Notes under the pieces: model-generated
The model's database searches: none
Seen by the model: only the letters and a program-made list of their open reading frames with translations
Told to the model about the DNA's origin: nothing
Program-made: the position numbers and the translations under genes
In this document: positions 1 through 9,300 of the stretch, piece by piece
How positions within the stretch are numbered: the first letter of the stretch is position 1
Layout: the number at the start of each line of letters is the position of its first letter
Assembly (NCBI GenBank): GCA_003671185.1
Contig: QWPN01000116.1
Location: 1 to 50,986 of the forward strand
From: Planctomycetota bacterium
Lineage (GTDB): Bacteria; Planctomycetota; Planctomycetia; Pirellulales; UBA1268
Reading direction: 5' to 3'
DNA length: 50,986 bases

Positions 1-1755
1 CACCACACCTCGCCCGTCGCCGTCGCCATATTCGCCGCCTTCGTGCTCGGCGTGCTCGGGCTGTCGTTCTGGCTCGGCCGCAAGGGCCAGTCGGCCAGCG
101 GCTACTACGCCGCCCACGGTCAGATTCACTGGTTCGTCAACGGCATCGCCTTCGCAGGCGACTATCTCTCCGCCGCGTCGTTTCTCGGCATCTGCGGGAT
201 GATCGCCTTCTCCGGCTACGACGGCTTCCTCTACTCGATCGGCTTCCTGGCGGGCTGGATCGTGGCGCTGTTCGTGATAGCCGAGCCGATCAAGGCCCTC
301 GGCAAGTTCACGTTTGCCGACGCCCTCGACAGCCGGTTCAACAGCCGTGGCATCAAGCTCGCCGTGGCGATCTCCACGCTGGTCGTGAGCGTCTTCTACC
401 TGATCCCGCAGATGGTGGGCGCAGGCTCGCTCATCAAGCCCCTGCTCGGCCTGCCGCACGAGGCGGGCGTGATCCTCGTGGGGGTGACGGTGACGCTCAT
501 CGTGGTCACGGCGGGCATGGTTTCGACGACCTGGGTGCAGTTCATCAAGGGGTCGCTGCTCGTCTTCTTCTGCGGCGTGCTGACGGTGCTGATTCTCGGC
601 CGCGGCCTGTCCGTGAACGCCGGCCGCGAGGGGGCCGAGAACCTCGCCCCGCAGGTGAAGACCGTGAAGCCCGACGGCACGGTGCTCGTGGACGGCGCAC
701 CGCAATCAAGCGACCACGACCTGCGGCCCGTGGGCACGATCCTTCGGCTGCCCGAACGATTCGGCGATGCCCGCTCCACCGGGCCGCTCGGGCCGCTCGC
801 CTACCTCTCGGCCCTCGAGGACTCGACGATCGTCACCTGGGCAGGGAAGAAGCACATGGATGCCGATGGGTCACACACCATGTACCTGCCGGTCGAAATG
901 CAGGGCTCCGACCTGCTCAAGCCGGGGGGCTACTTCAAGGGCCTGACCTCGGGCAAACTCGCCGACCGGCTCGACTTCGCGAGCCTGATGCTGGCACTGT
1001 TTTGCGGCACCGCCTCGCTGCCGCACATCCTCATCCGCTACTACACCGTCAAGGACGGTGCCGCGGCCCGCAAGAGCACGGTCGTCGGGATAGCGGCCAT
1101 CGGCGTGTTCTACGTGCTCACGCTGTTCCTCGGCCTCGGCGCCATGACCTCCGGCGGCCTCGACCCCACCGACACCAACATGGCGGCGCCGCTCCTGGCC
1201 AAGAGTTTCAGCGACACGCTGTTCGCGGTGATCTCGGCGATCGCGTTCACGACCGTCCTGGGCACGGTCAGCGGCCTGATCATGGCCGGCAGCGGGGCGG
1301 TGGCCCACGATCTCGTCGAAAACGTGTGCGGCGTGCGGATGACCGACCACGAGAAGATTCGCGTCGGCAAACTTTCTGCCGTGGGCCTGGGACTCGTGGC
1401 GATGGCCTTGGGAATCCTGTTTCGCAATTTCAACGTCAGTTTCCTCGTTGGCTGGGCGTTCAACATCGCGGCGAGTGCCAACCTGCCAGCGTTGGTGATG
1501 CTGCTGTTCTGGCCGCGGACGACGCGGCAGGGGATCGTGGCGGCCGTCACGGTGGGAATGCTGGCGTCGCTGACATGGATCCTCCTCTCGGCCGACACCT
1601 TCGAGAAGGTCTACGCGCTCCCGCGAGAGAATGCCCTGACGCCCTTCAGCCAGCCCGGACTGGTGACGATTCCACTGGGATTCATCGTTCTGGTCGTCGT
1701 GTCGCTGCTGACTGCCCCACCTGCCGCCTCGTCCGCTACCGTCGGCCGGCACTAG
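1..1755 (+). CDS. Sodium/solute symporter, ActP-like (5' end outside window)
   Basis: Inner-membrane Na+-coupled symporter of the SSS family, closest in pattern to cation/acetate symporters (ActP). The frame is open from base 1, so the true start lies upstream; a GTG at 43 is only an internal candidate. Residues after it read SFWLGRKGQSASGYYAAHG and then GDYLSAASFLGICGMI, the hallmark TM2-TM3 region of ActP-type carriers, followed by TFADALDSRF and a TTWVQFIKG segment. About a dozen hydrophobic segments are visible. A polar insert of about 90 residues between TM segments (roughly 190-290) is longer than in E. coli ActP. The substrate (acetate, another short acid, or other) cannot be read from sequence. 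The stop codon TAG at 1753-1755 is shared with the end of repeat R1. Confidence 0.88.
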   Translation, partial: HHTSPVAVAIFAAFVLGVLGLSFWLGRKGQSASGYYAAHGQIHWFVNGIAFAGDYLSAASFLGICGMIAFSGYDGFLYSIGFLAGWIVALFVIAEPIKALGKFTFADALDSRFNSRGIKLAVAISTLVVSVFYLIPQMVGAGSLIKPLLGLPHEAGVILVGVTVTLIVVTAGMVSTTWVQFIKGSLLVFFCGVLTVLILGRGLSVNAGREGAENLAPQVKTVKPDGTVLVDGAPQSSDHDLRPVGTILRLPERFGDARSTGPLGPLAYLSALEDSTIVTWAGKKHMDADGSHTMYLPVEMQGSDLLKPGGYFKGLTSGKLADRLDFASLMLALFCGTASLPHILIRYYTVKDGAAARKSTVVGIAAIGVFYVLTLFLGLGAMTSGGLDPTDTNMAAPLLAKSFSDTLFAVISAIAFTTVLGTVSGLIMAGSGAVAHDLVENVCGVRMTDHEKIRVGKLSAVGLGLVAMALGILFRNFNVSFLVGWAFNIAASANLPALVMLLFWPRTTRQGIVAAVTVGMLASLTWILLSADTFEKVYALPRENALTPFSQPGLVTIPLGFIVLVVVSLLTAPPAASSATVGRH

Positions 1756-1804
1756 CAGACTGTGGAACACGTCTGCCGGAGCAGGATGCGACGACAGCCG
1801 ACCT
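1753..1804 (-). repeat. R1 dispersed repeat, truncated copy (3' third)
   Basis: The reverse complement matches the last ~50 nt of the R1 copies at 29214-29333 and 49983-50102, including the shared core CATCCTGCTCCGGCAGAC. It contains an imperfect hairpin at 1755-1776 (GCAGAC...GTCTGC with a shorter inner GTG/CAC stem). It fills the gap between two convergent genes and its terminal CTA (minus strand) is the TAG stop of the symporter. As an RNA it would form a hairpin directly after the stop codon, so it may act as a terminator or 3' end signal; it lacks a T tract. Confidence 0.8.
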
Positions 1805-1805
1805 G

Positions 1806-2762
1806 TCAGAGCGATCCCGCGATGCCCAGCTGGAACGTCGTGGCGGGGCCGCTTTTGTCGGTGCCGGCGCCCCAGTTTCCGTAGATGGAAACGCGATCGT
1901 TCGGATACCAGATCCAGCCCGCCCCCACGACCGTCTGGGCGGCCATGCGTGGCAGCGCCGACTGATTCTGGAAGCCGTGCACGAAGAGGTGGAAGTCGTC
2001 GGTGACCTCCTTGGAGATCGACCACTGGATGACGTCCACCAGCGTGTAGCCCCCCTGTGTGGAGTCGCTCCCGACGCCCACGTTGTATTCGGCCGCCAGA
2101 CCCCAGAACAGCGTGTTGCGAAACAGCATGGTCAGGCCGGGCTGCGTGCCGGAGTCAAAGGCCGGTGATCCCCAGGGCGTCTGGATGTAGGCCTCGAAGC
2201 CCACGGCCGGCAGCCAGAGATCGCGGTTCTCCTCCCAAAAGTGAATCTTCGTGTCGAAGGTGAGCGGGGCGACGCCAGTGGTCTGGCCCATGCCGAGTCC
2301 GCCGGCCTGCCAGGTGAAGCCGTTGGAAAAGAGCCGGAACTCGACCCGGTCGGTGAGCCCCAGCCGCAGCAGGTACTCCGCGTTGTACATCTGTGGTTGC
2401 ACACCCGCGATCGCGCCGGTGAAGAACACCGGACTCGTTTCCAGGTACACCGCGCCACGCGGTATCGTGTCCGGGCTGTTGGGATAGTTGGCGGTGTCCG
2501 GCCCGGGCTCACGGATCGTGTGCGGCTCCCGCGACCGCTCGGGATCAAGGCCCTCCGGAAACACCTCGGCCAGGAACCGGGCCCAGGGATAGGGTGATTC
2601 AAACGCGGCGTCGTAGGGCTCTGCGCCGCTCGCGCAGGTGGTCGCTGCCGCTGCCAGCGCGAGCAGCGCCAGCACGATGCAACGGCCACAGATAATGGAG
2701 AGGCTAATTCGCCCGCGCACCGATCTCGATTCCCCGGGACGATGTCGCCCAAAGACTCGCAA
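1806..2762 (-). CDS. Secreted outer-membrane channel-like protein (transporter / MetA-pathway type)
   Basis: 318 residues beginning with a positively charged segment and a hydrophobic stretch (about residues 20-45, ending near TTCASGAEP), consistent with a signal peptide. The mature part is made of short alternating beta-strand-like segments rich in aromatic residues and Gly, with a DRVEFRLFSNGFTW strand and a C-terminal strand FQLGIAGSL. This fits the putative outer-membrane transporter group related to MetA of phenol degradation. No enzyme motif is visible. It is convergent with the symporter and separated from it only by the R1 fragment. The family call is by pattern; the cargo is unknown. 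Confidence 0.6.
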   Translation of the reverse strand: MRVFGRHRPGESRSVRGRISLSIICGRCIVLALLALAAAATTCASGAEPYDAAFESPYPWARFLAEVFPEGLDPERSREPHTIREPGPDTANYPNSPDTIPRGAVYLETSPVFFTGAIAGVQPQMYNAEYLLRLGLTDRVEFRLFSNGFTWQAGGLGMGQTTGVAPLTFDTKIHFWEENRDLWLPAVGFEAYIQTPWGSPAFDSGTQPGLTMLFRNTLFWGLAAEYNVGVGSDSTQGGYTLVDVIQWSISKEVTDDFHLFVHGFQNQSALPRMAAQTVVGAGWIWYPNDRVSIYGNWGAGTDKSGPATTFQLGIAGSL

Positions 2763-2887
2763 AAACGACGCTCTCGTCGCCAGACCAGCCGCCGCCGCAC
2801 GCGCGGCACCCTGGGCAGTCTGGGTGGGCGCCGGAAAGAGCGGCTCCCTGAAAACTCCCGCATTCCGGCTTCAACGCAGCGGGTGCT

Positions 2888-4738
2888 TCAACTCCGCTGC
2901 GCTGAAAGGATGCTCACGTCGCGATTCACCTTGCGCAGCTTCGTGGCCAGCGACACGGCGAGGTTGCGCAGGATCGTGGCGTGGATCCTAGGGTGGCTGT
3001 CCTGCATCCGGAGAAAGTCGCCCACGTCGAACAGGCTGCACTCCACGTCGCACTCCGCCACCACGTTCGCCGATCGTCGCGCGCCGTCCAGAAACGCCAG
3101 TTCTCCCACCATGGTGCCCACGGAAAAGCTGGCTACCCGGCTGCCGGTCCCCGGCTCGCCCAGCCACACGCCCACGACACCGCTCCTGATCAGGAACAGG
3201 TTCGTGGCCTCGTCGTCCCGACGGATGATGACTTCGCCACGCGGGTAGCGCTGCCTCGCCAGCAACCCGTCGAGCACGTCGAGTTCCTGCTCGGTCAGGC
3301 CGGCGGCGATCTCGAAGGTGCGCAGGTCCTCCACCCGCGTCGGCACCGGTCGTGTCAGCGCGTCGAGCAGATCGTCCTCGCACCACTCCAGAGCCAGATC
3401 GGTCGAGGAGAAGCGGAACAGGCGGTCCACGGCGACGGTGTCGGTCCAGTGTGCCGCCACCTGCGGCCGCAGGCTCGGCAGCCGCTGCGTGTGGGTGACG
3501 AACGTAGAGGTGCCGCGGAGCGCCAGTTCCGCGGCCAGATCCGCGAGGAGTCGCGCGGCGGCGTTGTTCACGGCGGTGACATGGTGAAAATCGAGAATCA
3601 CGCTGCGCTGCTCGCCGGAGCCGGCGATCACCTTGCGGATGATCGATTCCGTGGTCGAGAAGGCCAGGTTGCCCTGGATCTCGAACACCCGCACCCGGGA
3701 GCCATTGTCACGCAAGCAGGCGAGATCCCCGGGGTGCCGAATGCGGCTCGAATTCCGCTCGGCGCAGGAATAGGAGAGCCGGTGGCTCGACCGCGGGCAG
3801 TAGGGCGGGTTGAACTGGTGCAGCTCCCAGGCCCGCGACACCTCCGCGCAGACCTTGAGGGCCCGCACGCTGTTGCCCTGCTCGTCGATCCGCGGCGAGA
3901 AGACGCCGATGCCAAACTGCCCGGGCAGGACGGCCAACACCCCGCCCGACACGCCACTCTTGGCGGGCATGCCCACGTTGTAGATCCAGCCACCCGAAAA
4001 ATCGTACATTCCGCACGATGCCATCACGCTGAGGACGTTCTCCACGTGCGCGTCCTCGATGGCCCGCACTCCCGTCACCGGATTGACGCCCTGGTTGGCC
4101 AGCGTGGCACCCATCAGGGCCAGATCGGCGCAATGCACGGCGATCGAACACTGCTGGAAATACGCGTCCACAGTGGCCGTCGGATCGTCGTCGAGGATCT
4201 CGAAGTTGCGCAGCAGGTGGCCGATGGCCCGGTTGCGATGCCCGGTCCGGTTTTCGGATTCATAGACCGCCCCATCGATCCCCATCGGGTGGCCCGTGTA
4301 GCGGCCGAACATCTCCAGGATCCGCGCCACCCGCTGCTGCGGTGAATCGGCCCGCACCTGCCCCGTGGTGGCGATCGCACCCGCGTTGATCATGGGATTG
4401 CATGGGCGGCCGGTCGCCCTGTGCAGGCTGATGGCGTTGAAGGCATCACCGCTCGGCTCGACCCCCGTCTTGGTGAGCATGTGCTGCGTGCCATTGTCGT
4501 CGAGCGCCAAGCCGTAGACGAAGGGCTTGGAAATCGACTGCACCGTGAACTGGTGCCTGGAGTCACCCGCCTCGTAGAGAAATCCATCGGCCGTGGCCAG
4601 ACAGATGCCGAACAGGTCCGGATCCGTCTTCGCCAGTTCGGGGATGTAGGTGGCGACCTGCCCGTCCCTGACGCCGGCATACCGGGCGCGCAGCGATTCC
4701 AGAAAGGACTGGATGGGTGATCGGTGAGCGGCACTCAT
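2888..4738 (-). CDS. glsA: Glutaminase fused to STAS and cyclic-nucleotide-binding domains
   Basis: 616 residues from ATG 4738; an upstream in-frame start exists at 4804 but adds only an Arg-rich stretch. Residues ~10-320 are a serine-dependent beta-lactamase-like glutaminase (glutamine to glutamate plus ammonia). The SxxK dyad is visible as QSISKPF (Ser68/Lys71), followed by NPMINAGAI and GIPAKSGVSGG-type segments (here GMPAKSGVSGG). Residues ~350-460 look like a STAS domain (VILDFHHVTAVNNAAARLLADL). Residues ~485-600 are a cNMP-binding/Crp-like sensor (GEVIIRRDDEATNLFLIRSG, MVGELAFLDGARRSANVVA). The enzyme is probably cytosolic and allosterically controlled. It lies last in a minus-strand run with transglutaminase, alpha-E and ATP-grasp genes, with an 87 nt gap to the transglutaminase gene. 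Glutaminases carrying STAS and cNMP domains are known. Confidence 0.9.
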   Translation of the reverse strand: MSAAHRSPIQSFLESLRARYAGVRDGQVATYIPELAKTDPDLFGICLATADGFLYEAGDSRHQFTVQSISKPFVYGLALDDNGTQHMLTKTGVEPSGDAFNAISLHRATGRPCNPMINAGAIATTGQVRADSPQQRVARILEMFGRYTGHPMGIDGAVYESENRTGHRNRAIGHLLRNFEILDDDPTATVDAYFQQCSIAVHCADLALMGATLANQGVNPVTGVRAIEDAHVENVLSVMASCGMYDFSGGWIYNVGMPAKSGVSGGVLAVLPGQFGIGVFSPRIDEQGNSVRALKVCAEVSRAWELHQFNPPYCPRSSHRLSYSCAERNSSRIRHPGDLACLRDNGSRVRVFEIQGNLAFSTTESIIRKVIAGSGEQRSVILDFHHVTAVNNAAARLLADLAAELALRGTSTFVTHTQRLPSLRPQVAAHWTDTVAVDRLFRFSSTDLALEWCEDDLLDALTRPVPTRVEDLRTFEIAAGLTEQELDVLDGLLARQRYPRGEVIIRRDDEATNLFLIRSGVVGVWLGEPGTGSRVASFSVGTMVGELAFLDGARRSANVVAECDVECSLFDVGDFLRMQDSHPRIHATILRNLAVSLATKLRKVNRDVSILSAQRS

Positions 4739-4825
4739 GGCACGATGTCGGAGATCCGGGCGCGGCCGGCAGGAAACGCGGCAGCCCGGACCGCTCCCGA
4801 TCATAAACGCCGCGCCGCGACGTCT

Positions 4826-5782
4826 CTACTGCTGCTGCTGAACCTCGGTGTCGTCTCCGTAGACGGGGGCGGTGCGCAGCACCGAATGTACCGGCACGTC
4901 GAGCGGCGGGAGTTGGTCGTGCCAGGACAGCGAGGGCAGTCGCTCCAGCGTCCGCGTGGCGACCCGCACGTTGATCCGCTCCTCGCCAGCCCCCCGGTAG
5001 ACGCCTTTGTTCGGAGGCACGTCGGAGAAGTCTCGCCCCACGGCCGTCTTGACGAAGTCCCGGTTCACGGGACAGCCATTGGTGGGATCGAACCCGGTCC
5101 AGCCCACGTCCGGAAGCCAGACTTCGCACCAGGCGTGACTCTGTGATTCCCGGTTCGGCCGGTGGATGTAGCCGCTCACGTAGCGGGCCGGCACGCCAAA
5201 GGATCGCAGGATGGAGATCATCAGGTGCGTGAAGTCCTGGCACACGCCCTTGCCACGCGTGAGCAGGTGATCGATGGGCGAGGTGGCGTCGGTGACGTCC
5301 CGGGCATACTGAAAGCGGCTGCGGATGTGCTCCGCCACCTGGCACACCCACATCCCCACGCGCATCCCCGGCACCGGCCGCAGCAGCGCCAGGTGCGGCT
5401 CCAGGAGCGAGGTGGCCCGCGCCGGCCCGCGCAGCGGCAGGTAGTCGATGGTTTCCAGGGGCAGTTGCCACTCGTCGGCCGGAACACCGGCGGGAAACTC
5501 CGCATGACTGGCGATCGGGCCCACCCCGGCATCTTCGGTCTCGACCACGCTGGCTGCCAGGATCCGCAGCGTGGCCGGCGGCTTGAGCAGGTTGAAGTGA
5601 TGGACCCGGTTCCCGAAGCCGTCGAGGTACTTGCTGATCGCGGCCGGCTGGCCGATCGTGATCTGGAAGGAATGGCAGCGCTGGCTGCGGTCGCTGATCG
5701 GCTCCATGCGGAGTTCGCAGAGCCACTCGCTCACGGGCTGCGAATACTCCATCGTCGTTTCGTGCTGGATTTCCAGGATCAT
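4826..5782 (-). CDS. Transglutaminase-like cysteine peptidase of the Anbu cluster
   Basis: 318 residues from ATG 5782 (MILEIQHETTMEYSQPVSEW, the typical start of this family). An N-terminal beta domain (~1-90) is followed by the transglutaminase core: nucleophile Cys in GKGVCQDFTHLM, His in SHAWCEVWLPDVGW, Asp in FDPTNGCPVNRDF. These form the papain-like Cys-His-Asp triad. Homologues are almost always found beside alpha-E and circularly permuted ATP-grasp genes and often the Anbu peptidase, as here. The gap to the alpha-E gene is 23 nt, suggesting one transcript. It could hydrolyse or form isopeptide or amide bonds; the substrate is unknown. The C-terminus ends in a Gln run. Confidence 0.9.
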   Translation of the reverse strand: MILEIQHETTMEYSQPVSEWLCELRMEPISDRSQRCHSFQITIGQPAAISKYLDGFGNRVHHFNLLKPPATLRILAASVVETEDAGVGPIASHAEFPAGVPADEWQLPLETIDYLPLRGPARATSLLEPHLALLRPVPGMRVGMWVCQVAEHIRSRFQYARDVTDATSPIDHLLTRGKGVCQDFTHLMISILRSFGVPARYVSGYIHRPNRESQSHAWCEVWLPDVGWTGFDPTNGCPVNRDFVKTAVGRDFSDVPPNKGVYRGAGEERINVRVATRTLERLPSLSWHDQLPPLDVPVHSVLRTAPVYGDDTEVQQQQ

Positions 5783-5805
5783 CGCGTCCTTCTCCGGGCG
5801 GCTGG

Positions 5806-6756
5806 CTACTGCAGGGCGTATTGCTGCTGCAGGAGGGCGCTGATCCGCGCACAACGCCCCAGTGCGTCGCCGAGGAACGAGTGCAGCCGTTCACCCCCCA
5901 GTGCGGCGGCGTCGAGGTAGACCAGATCGTTGAGCAACCGGGCCACGGTCCGCACCACCTCGTCGTCGCAACGGTCGGGCAGGCGGCCGCTGATCTCGGT
6001 GAGCGAGTGCAGGCTTTGGGCCAGGCAAAACCGCACCGAATGCGGGAAGTCGGGATTGACGAGCAGGAACTCGATGACGCGCTCCGGCTCAACGCGGCTG
6101 ATGTACAGCCGCTGGTAGGCTTCGTAGGCGGCACAGTTCTTCAGCACCGCCCCCCACTGCAGGGTGCTGATGGGGAGGTCGACCGACCCAGACCGCTCCA
6201 GCAGGCCGAACTTGGAGTCGAGAATGCGCAGCACCTTGTCGGCACGCTCTAGGTAGCGGCCCAACTGGATGAAGTGCCAGCCCTCGTCGTGGGTGAGCGT
6301 GGCCTCGCAGACCCCGTGGAACAGCAGCACGCCGATCTGCGCCTCCTGGCAGAAATCGTGCGGCGACTCGACCACGCGCGACTGCAGCGCGGGATCGGAG
6401 AGCCGCCAGTGCAGCTTGTTGAGCTCCCGCCACATCTGCGGGCTGATCGATCCCCGGATGCTGCGGGCGTTGTTCCGCGAACGGTTCACGCACGACATCA
6501 CGCTGCCGCCATTGCTGCCCTCGAGCAGCAGCCAGCGCTGCACCGCCGCCACCGGGGACTCGCCCTCCGCAATCTGCGGAGGCGATTGCCGCAGCAGGCT
6601 CAGCAGAGCATTCCACTCCAGTTCCACCGGGTTGGCGAGCACACCGTGCAGGTCGAGATCGAGGTGAAAGGTGACGTCCACGGCCCGCGCCAGGTGATCA
6701 GCCCGCTCCAGGTAGCGGCTCATCCAGAACAGCGCATCGGCGACCCGGCTGAGCAT
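5806..6756 (-). CDS. Alpha-E domain protein (DUF403) of the Anbu cluster
   Basis: 316 residues, mostly alpha-helical, opening with MLSRVADALFWMSRYLERAD, the diagnostic start of the alpha-E domain. Further family signatures are SVMSCVNRSRNNARSIRG-like and HFIQLGRYLERADKVLRILD. It is a non-enzymatic-looking partner of the ATP-grasp protein; in many bacteria the two are fused. It is encoded 9 nt after the ATP-grasp stop and 23 nt before the transglutaminase start, so co-transcription is very likely. The biochemical role is unknown in the family; participation in peptide or amide ligation together with the ATP-grasp partner is inference. Confidence 0.9.
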   Translation of the reverse strand: MLSRVADALFWMSRYLERADHLARAVDVTFHLDLDLHGVLANPVELEWNALLSLLRQSPPQIAEGESPVAAVQRWLLLEGSNGGSVMSCVNRSRNNARSIRGSISPQMWRELNKLHWRLSDPALQSRVVESPHDFCQEAQIGVLLFHGVCEATLTHDEGWHFIQLGRYLERADKVLRILDSKFGLLERSGSVDLPISTLQWGAVLKNCAAYEAYQRLYISRVEPERVIEFLLVNPDFPHSVRFCLAQSLHSLTEISGRLPDRCDDEVVRTVARLLNDLVYLDAAALGGERLHSFLGDALGRCARISALLQQQYALQ

Positions 6757-6765
6757 GGCGTGGCC

Positions 6766-8268
6766 TCATTGCCTGGGGGCGTCGGCCAGGACCCAGGTGT
6801 CCTTGCTGCCGCCGCCCTGCGAACTGTTGACCACCAGGCTGCCCTTGGGCAGGGCCACGCGCGTCAGGCCTCCCGGCGTTACCGTGACCCGCTCGCCGCA
6901 GAGCACGAACGGCCGCAGGTCCACGTGCCGCCCCTCGAGGCGACCGTCCACGAACGTGGGATGCGTCGACAGCTGGATCGTGGGCTGGGCGATGAAGTCA
7001 CGCGGATTGGCCTGGAGCAGAGCCCGAAACTCCTCGCGTTGCTGCTGCGTGGAGGACGGGCCCACGAGCATGCCGTAGCCGCCCGACTCGTTGACGCGCT
7101 TCACCACCAGTTTGTCGAGGTTGGCGAGCACGTGGCTCAGCTGCGCGGGAATCTCCGGACGGAACGTCTCCACGTTGTCGAGCAGCGGATCCTGCTTGAG
7201 GTAATAGCGGATCATGTCGGGAACGAACGGATAGACGCCCTTGTCGTCGGCGATGCCGGTGCCGATGCTGTTGGCCAAAGCCACCGTACCGGCGCGGTAG
7301 GCGTTGACGAGGCCCGGTACGCCGAGCGCGCTGTCCGGCCGGAACGTGAGCGGGTCGAGGAAGTCGTCGTCGATGCGCCGATAGATCACGTCCACCCGCT
7401 GCCGGCCACGGGTGGTGCGCATGTACACCCGGTTGCCATCCACGAGCAGGTCCCGGCCCTCCACCAACTCGATTCCCATCCGCTGGGCGAGAAAGCTGTG
7501 CTCGAAATATGCCGAGTTGTACATGCCTGGGCTGAGCAGCACGGCGGTCGGCTGCGAACTCGACTCCGGCGCAATGTACTGCAGTACCTCCAGCAGGGCG
7601 GCGGGATAATCGTCCTGCGGAAGCACGTCGTAATCGTTGAAGATCGCCGGAAACACACGCTTCAGCACCTGCCGGTTCTGCAGCATGTAGCTCACGCCCG
7701 ACGGCGTGCGGGCGTTGTCCTCCAGCACCAGGTAGCGGCCGTCGGCGTCGCGGATCAGGTCGGTGCCGCAGATGTGAACGTAGATGCGCCGAGGCACATT
7801 CACGCCGACGAACTCGCGGCGAAAATAGCCTCCCTGCAGGATCAGCCGGGCCGGCACGACGTTGTCGCGGAGGATGTGCTGCTCGTGGTAGACGTCCCAC
7901 AGAAACAGGTTCAGGGCGTTGATCCGCTGCGTCAGTCCGGCCTCGATCTGCCGCCATTCACAGGCGGGGATGATGCGAGGCACGGGGTCCATCGGCCAGA
8001 CACGCTCGATCCCCTCCTCGGCCCGATACACCGTGAAGCCAACACCATCCTGCCGCATCGACAGGTCGGTCATCGCCTTGTGGCGGCGGAAGTCGTCCGG
8101 AGCGGTCTGCAGCAGTCGATCGAACAGCGGATGGTAGTGAGGCCGCGGCCCACCCGACGCATCGACCATCTCGTCGTAGGCCGCCCCCAGCTCGTACCCA
8201 GACAAGAGGCCGTCACCAGCCTCGGTGGCGGCGCGGGACGGCCGCGTCGCTGCGGCATGCGGTGTCAT
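6766..8268 (-). CDS. Circularly permuted ATP-grasp protein (DUF404/DUF407)
   Basis: 500 residues. Family signatures are visible: [15 protein letters not shown] near the N-terminus, [34 protein letters not shown], the nucleotide-site region [37 protein letters not shown], and the C-terminal GGYGMLVGP and [20 protein letters not shown] segments. Proteins of this class are predicted ATP-dependent carboxylate-amine ligases. It is the first gene of a minus-strand operon (ATP-grasp, alpha-E, transglutaminase, then glutaminase). It is divergent from the Anbu peptidase across a 195 bp promoter region. Function as a peptide or amide ligase is inferred from family. Confidence 0.92.
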   Translation of the reverse strand: MTPHAAATRPSRAATEAGDGLLSGYELGAAYDEMVDASGGPRPHYHPLFDRLLQTAPDDFRRHKAMTDLSMRQDGVGFTVYRAEEGIERVWPMDPVPRIIPACEWRQIEAGLTQRINALNLFLWDVYHEQHILRDNVVPARLILQGGYFRREFVGVNVPRRIYVHICGTDLIRDADGRYLVLEDNARTPSGVSYMLQNRQVLKRVFPAIFNDYDVLPQDDYPAALLEVLQYIAPESSSQPTAVLLSPGMYNSAYFEHSFLAQRMGIELVEGRDLLVDGNRVYMRTTRGRQRVDVIYRRIDDDFLDPLTFRPDSALGVPGLVNAYRAGTVALANSIGTGIADDKGVYPFVPDMIRYYLKQDPLLDNVETFRPEIPAQLSHVLANLDKLVVKRVNESGGYGMLVGPSSTQQQREEFRALLQANPRDFIAQPTIQLSTHPTFVDGRLEGRHVDLRPFVLCGERVTVTPGGLTRVALPKGSLVVNSSQGGGSKDTWVLADAPRQ

Positions 8269-8373
8269 CTGCCTGATCCTCGTTCGCCTGCCATCGCTGC
8301 ACAGGAAGGGGGCAGACGATGCCCGAACGCAGGGCAGCGCGTGCCCGCAGTCCGATCACGATCCGCCTTTTCC

Positions 8374-8401
8374 TTGACGAAACAACCGCTTCCGATACTC
8401 T
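8374..8401 (+). promoter_or_regulatory. Predicted sigma70-type promoter of the Anbu gene
   Basis: TTGACG at 8374-8379 followed after 16 nt by TACTCT at 8396-8401, about 60 nt before the Anbu ATG at 8464. The -35 matches consensus at 5 of 6 bases; the -10 is weaker. The 195 bp between 8269 and 8463 also has to hold the promoter for the opposite operon, for which I see no equally good match. Confidence 0.45.
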
Positions 8402-8463
8402 GCGGTGTCGTCGCCGATGATACTGCAAGTGGCGCGCCGCTTTTTGAGATTGTGGGGAAATTG

Positions 8464-9243
8464 ATGACCTACTGCGTCGGAATCCGCACCCAGCAGGGCC
8501 TTGTCATGGCCTCCGATTCGCGGACGAATTCCGGTATCGACCAGGTCGATGTGTGCCGCAAGATGCACAACTTCGTCGCCCCCGGCGAGCGGATGTTCAC
8601 GATCCTCTCCAGTGGCAGCCTGTCACTCACCCAGTCGGTGATGACGCGGCTGGAGCAGGAGTTTCGTGCCGGCGATGGGCTTGCCAAGGTCGAAACCTTC
8701 TACGACGCGGCCCGCTGCGTGGGCCGGCAGGTCCGGGAAGTCGCAGCCCTGGACCGCGAATTCATGGAACGAGACCACATCAGTTTCGCGGTCAACCTTC
8801 TCGTGGGCGGTCAGATCCGCGGCGAGGCCCCGCAGCTTTACATGATCTACGCCCAGGGCAATCCACTGCGGTGTACGCGGTCGTCACCGTTTTTGCAGAT
8901 CGGTGAGAGCAAGTACGGCAGGCCGATTCTCGATCGCGGCATCCGTTTCAGCGAAACCACACTCGATCAGGCGGTCAAATACGCGGTCATCTCCCTCGAT
9001 TCCACGATGCGTTCGAACGTCGCGGTGGGCCCGCCCATCGACCTGCTGGTGTATGCCAACGACGATCTGGCGGTGAAACGCTACCGGCGGCTGACCGCGA
9101 CCGATCCGGATCTGATGGAAATCCGCTCCCACTGGGAGCGGGAGCTGCGGCACGCCATCGGGATGCTGCCGCAGATCGACTTCTCCGGCCCGCCGCAGGA
9201 TGTGACGCTGGGCGTAACCAACTCCCGGGCCGCCGGCGACTGA
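8464..9243 (+). CDS. Anbu proteasome-type protease (ancestral beta-subunit homologue)
   Basis: 259 residues with no propeptide. MTYCVGIRTQQGLVMASDSR places Thr directly after the initiator Met, as expected for an N-terminal-nucleophile hydrolase exposed by Met removal. The segments SDSRTNSGIDQV, ISFAVNLLVGGQI, GEAPQLYMIYAQGN and ESKYGRPILDRGI are typical of Anbu/BPH. Characterised Anbu proteins form helical or open-ring assemblies in the cytosol; the natural substrate is not settled. It is divergent from the ATP-grasp, alpha-E and transglutaminase operon, matching the conserved Anbu neighbourhood. A longer in-frame reading upstream overlaps those genes antisense and is not credible as an N-terminus. 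Confidence 0.93.
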   Translation: MTYCVGIRTQQGLVMASDSRTNSGIDQVDVCRKMHNFVAPGERMFTILSSGSLSLTQSVMTRLEQEFRAGDGLAKVETFYDAARCVGRQVREVAALDREFMERDHISFAVNLLVGGQIRGEAPQLYMIYAQGNPLRCTRSSPFLQIGESKYGRPILDRGIRFSETTLDQAVKYAVISLDSTMRSNVAVGPPIDLLVYANDDLAVKRYRRLTATDPDLMEIRSHWERELRHAIGMLPQIDFSGPPQDVTLGVTNSRAAGD

Positions 9244-9259
9244 GGGCCAACCGTGGCCC
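9244..9259 (+). terminator. Possible terminator hairpin after Anbu
   Basis: GGGCCA (9244-9249), loop ACCG, TGGCCC (9254-9259): a perfect 6 bp stem starting at the base after the stop codon, in the 57 bp between convergent genes. No T tract follows, so intrinsic termination is uncertain. Confidence 0.35.
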
Positions 9260-9300
9260 GACGATGACTTGTCGGCCTCGTGCAACTCCCGTCGGCTGGG

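Noticed and set aside
6274..9243. A 989-codon open frame on the plus strand ending in the Anbu protein
   Set aside because: Its first ~730 codons lie antisense to the alpha-E and ATP-grasp genes and read as Arg/His/Gln-rich low-complexity sequence, a high-GC codon-phase artefact. Only the part from 8464 is real.
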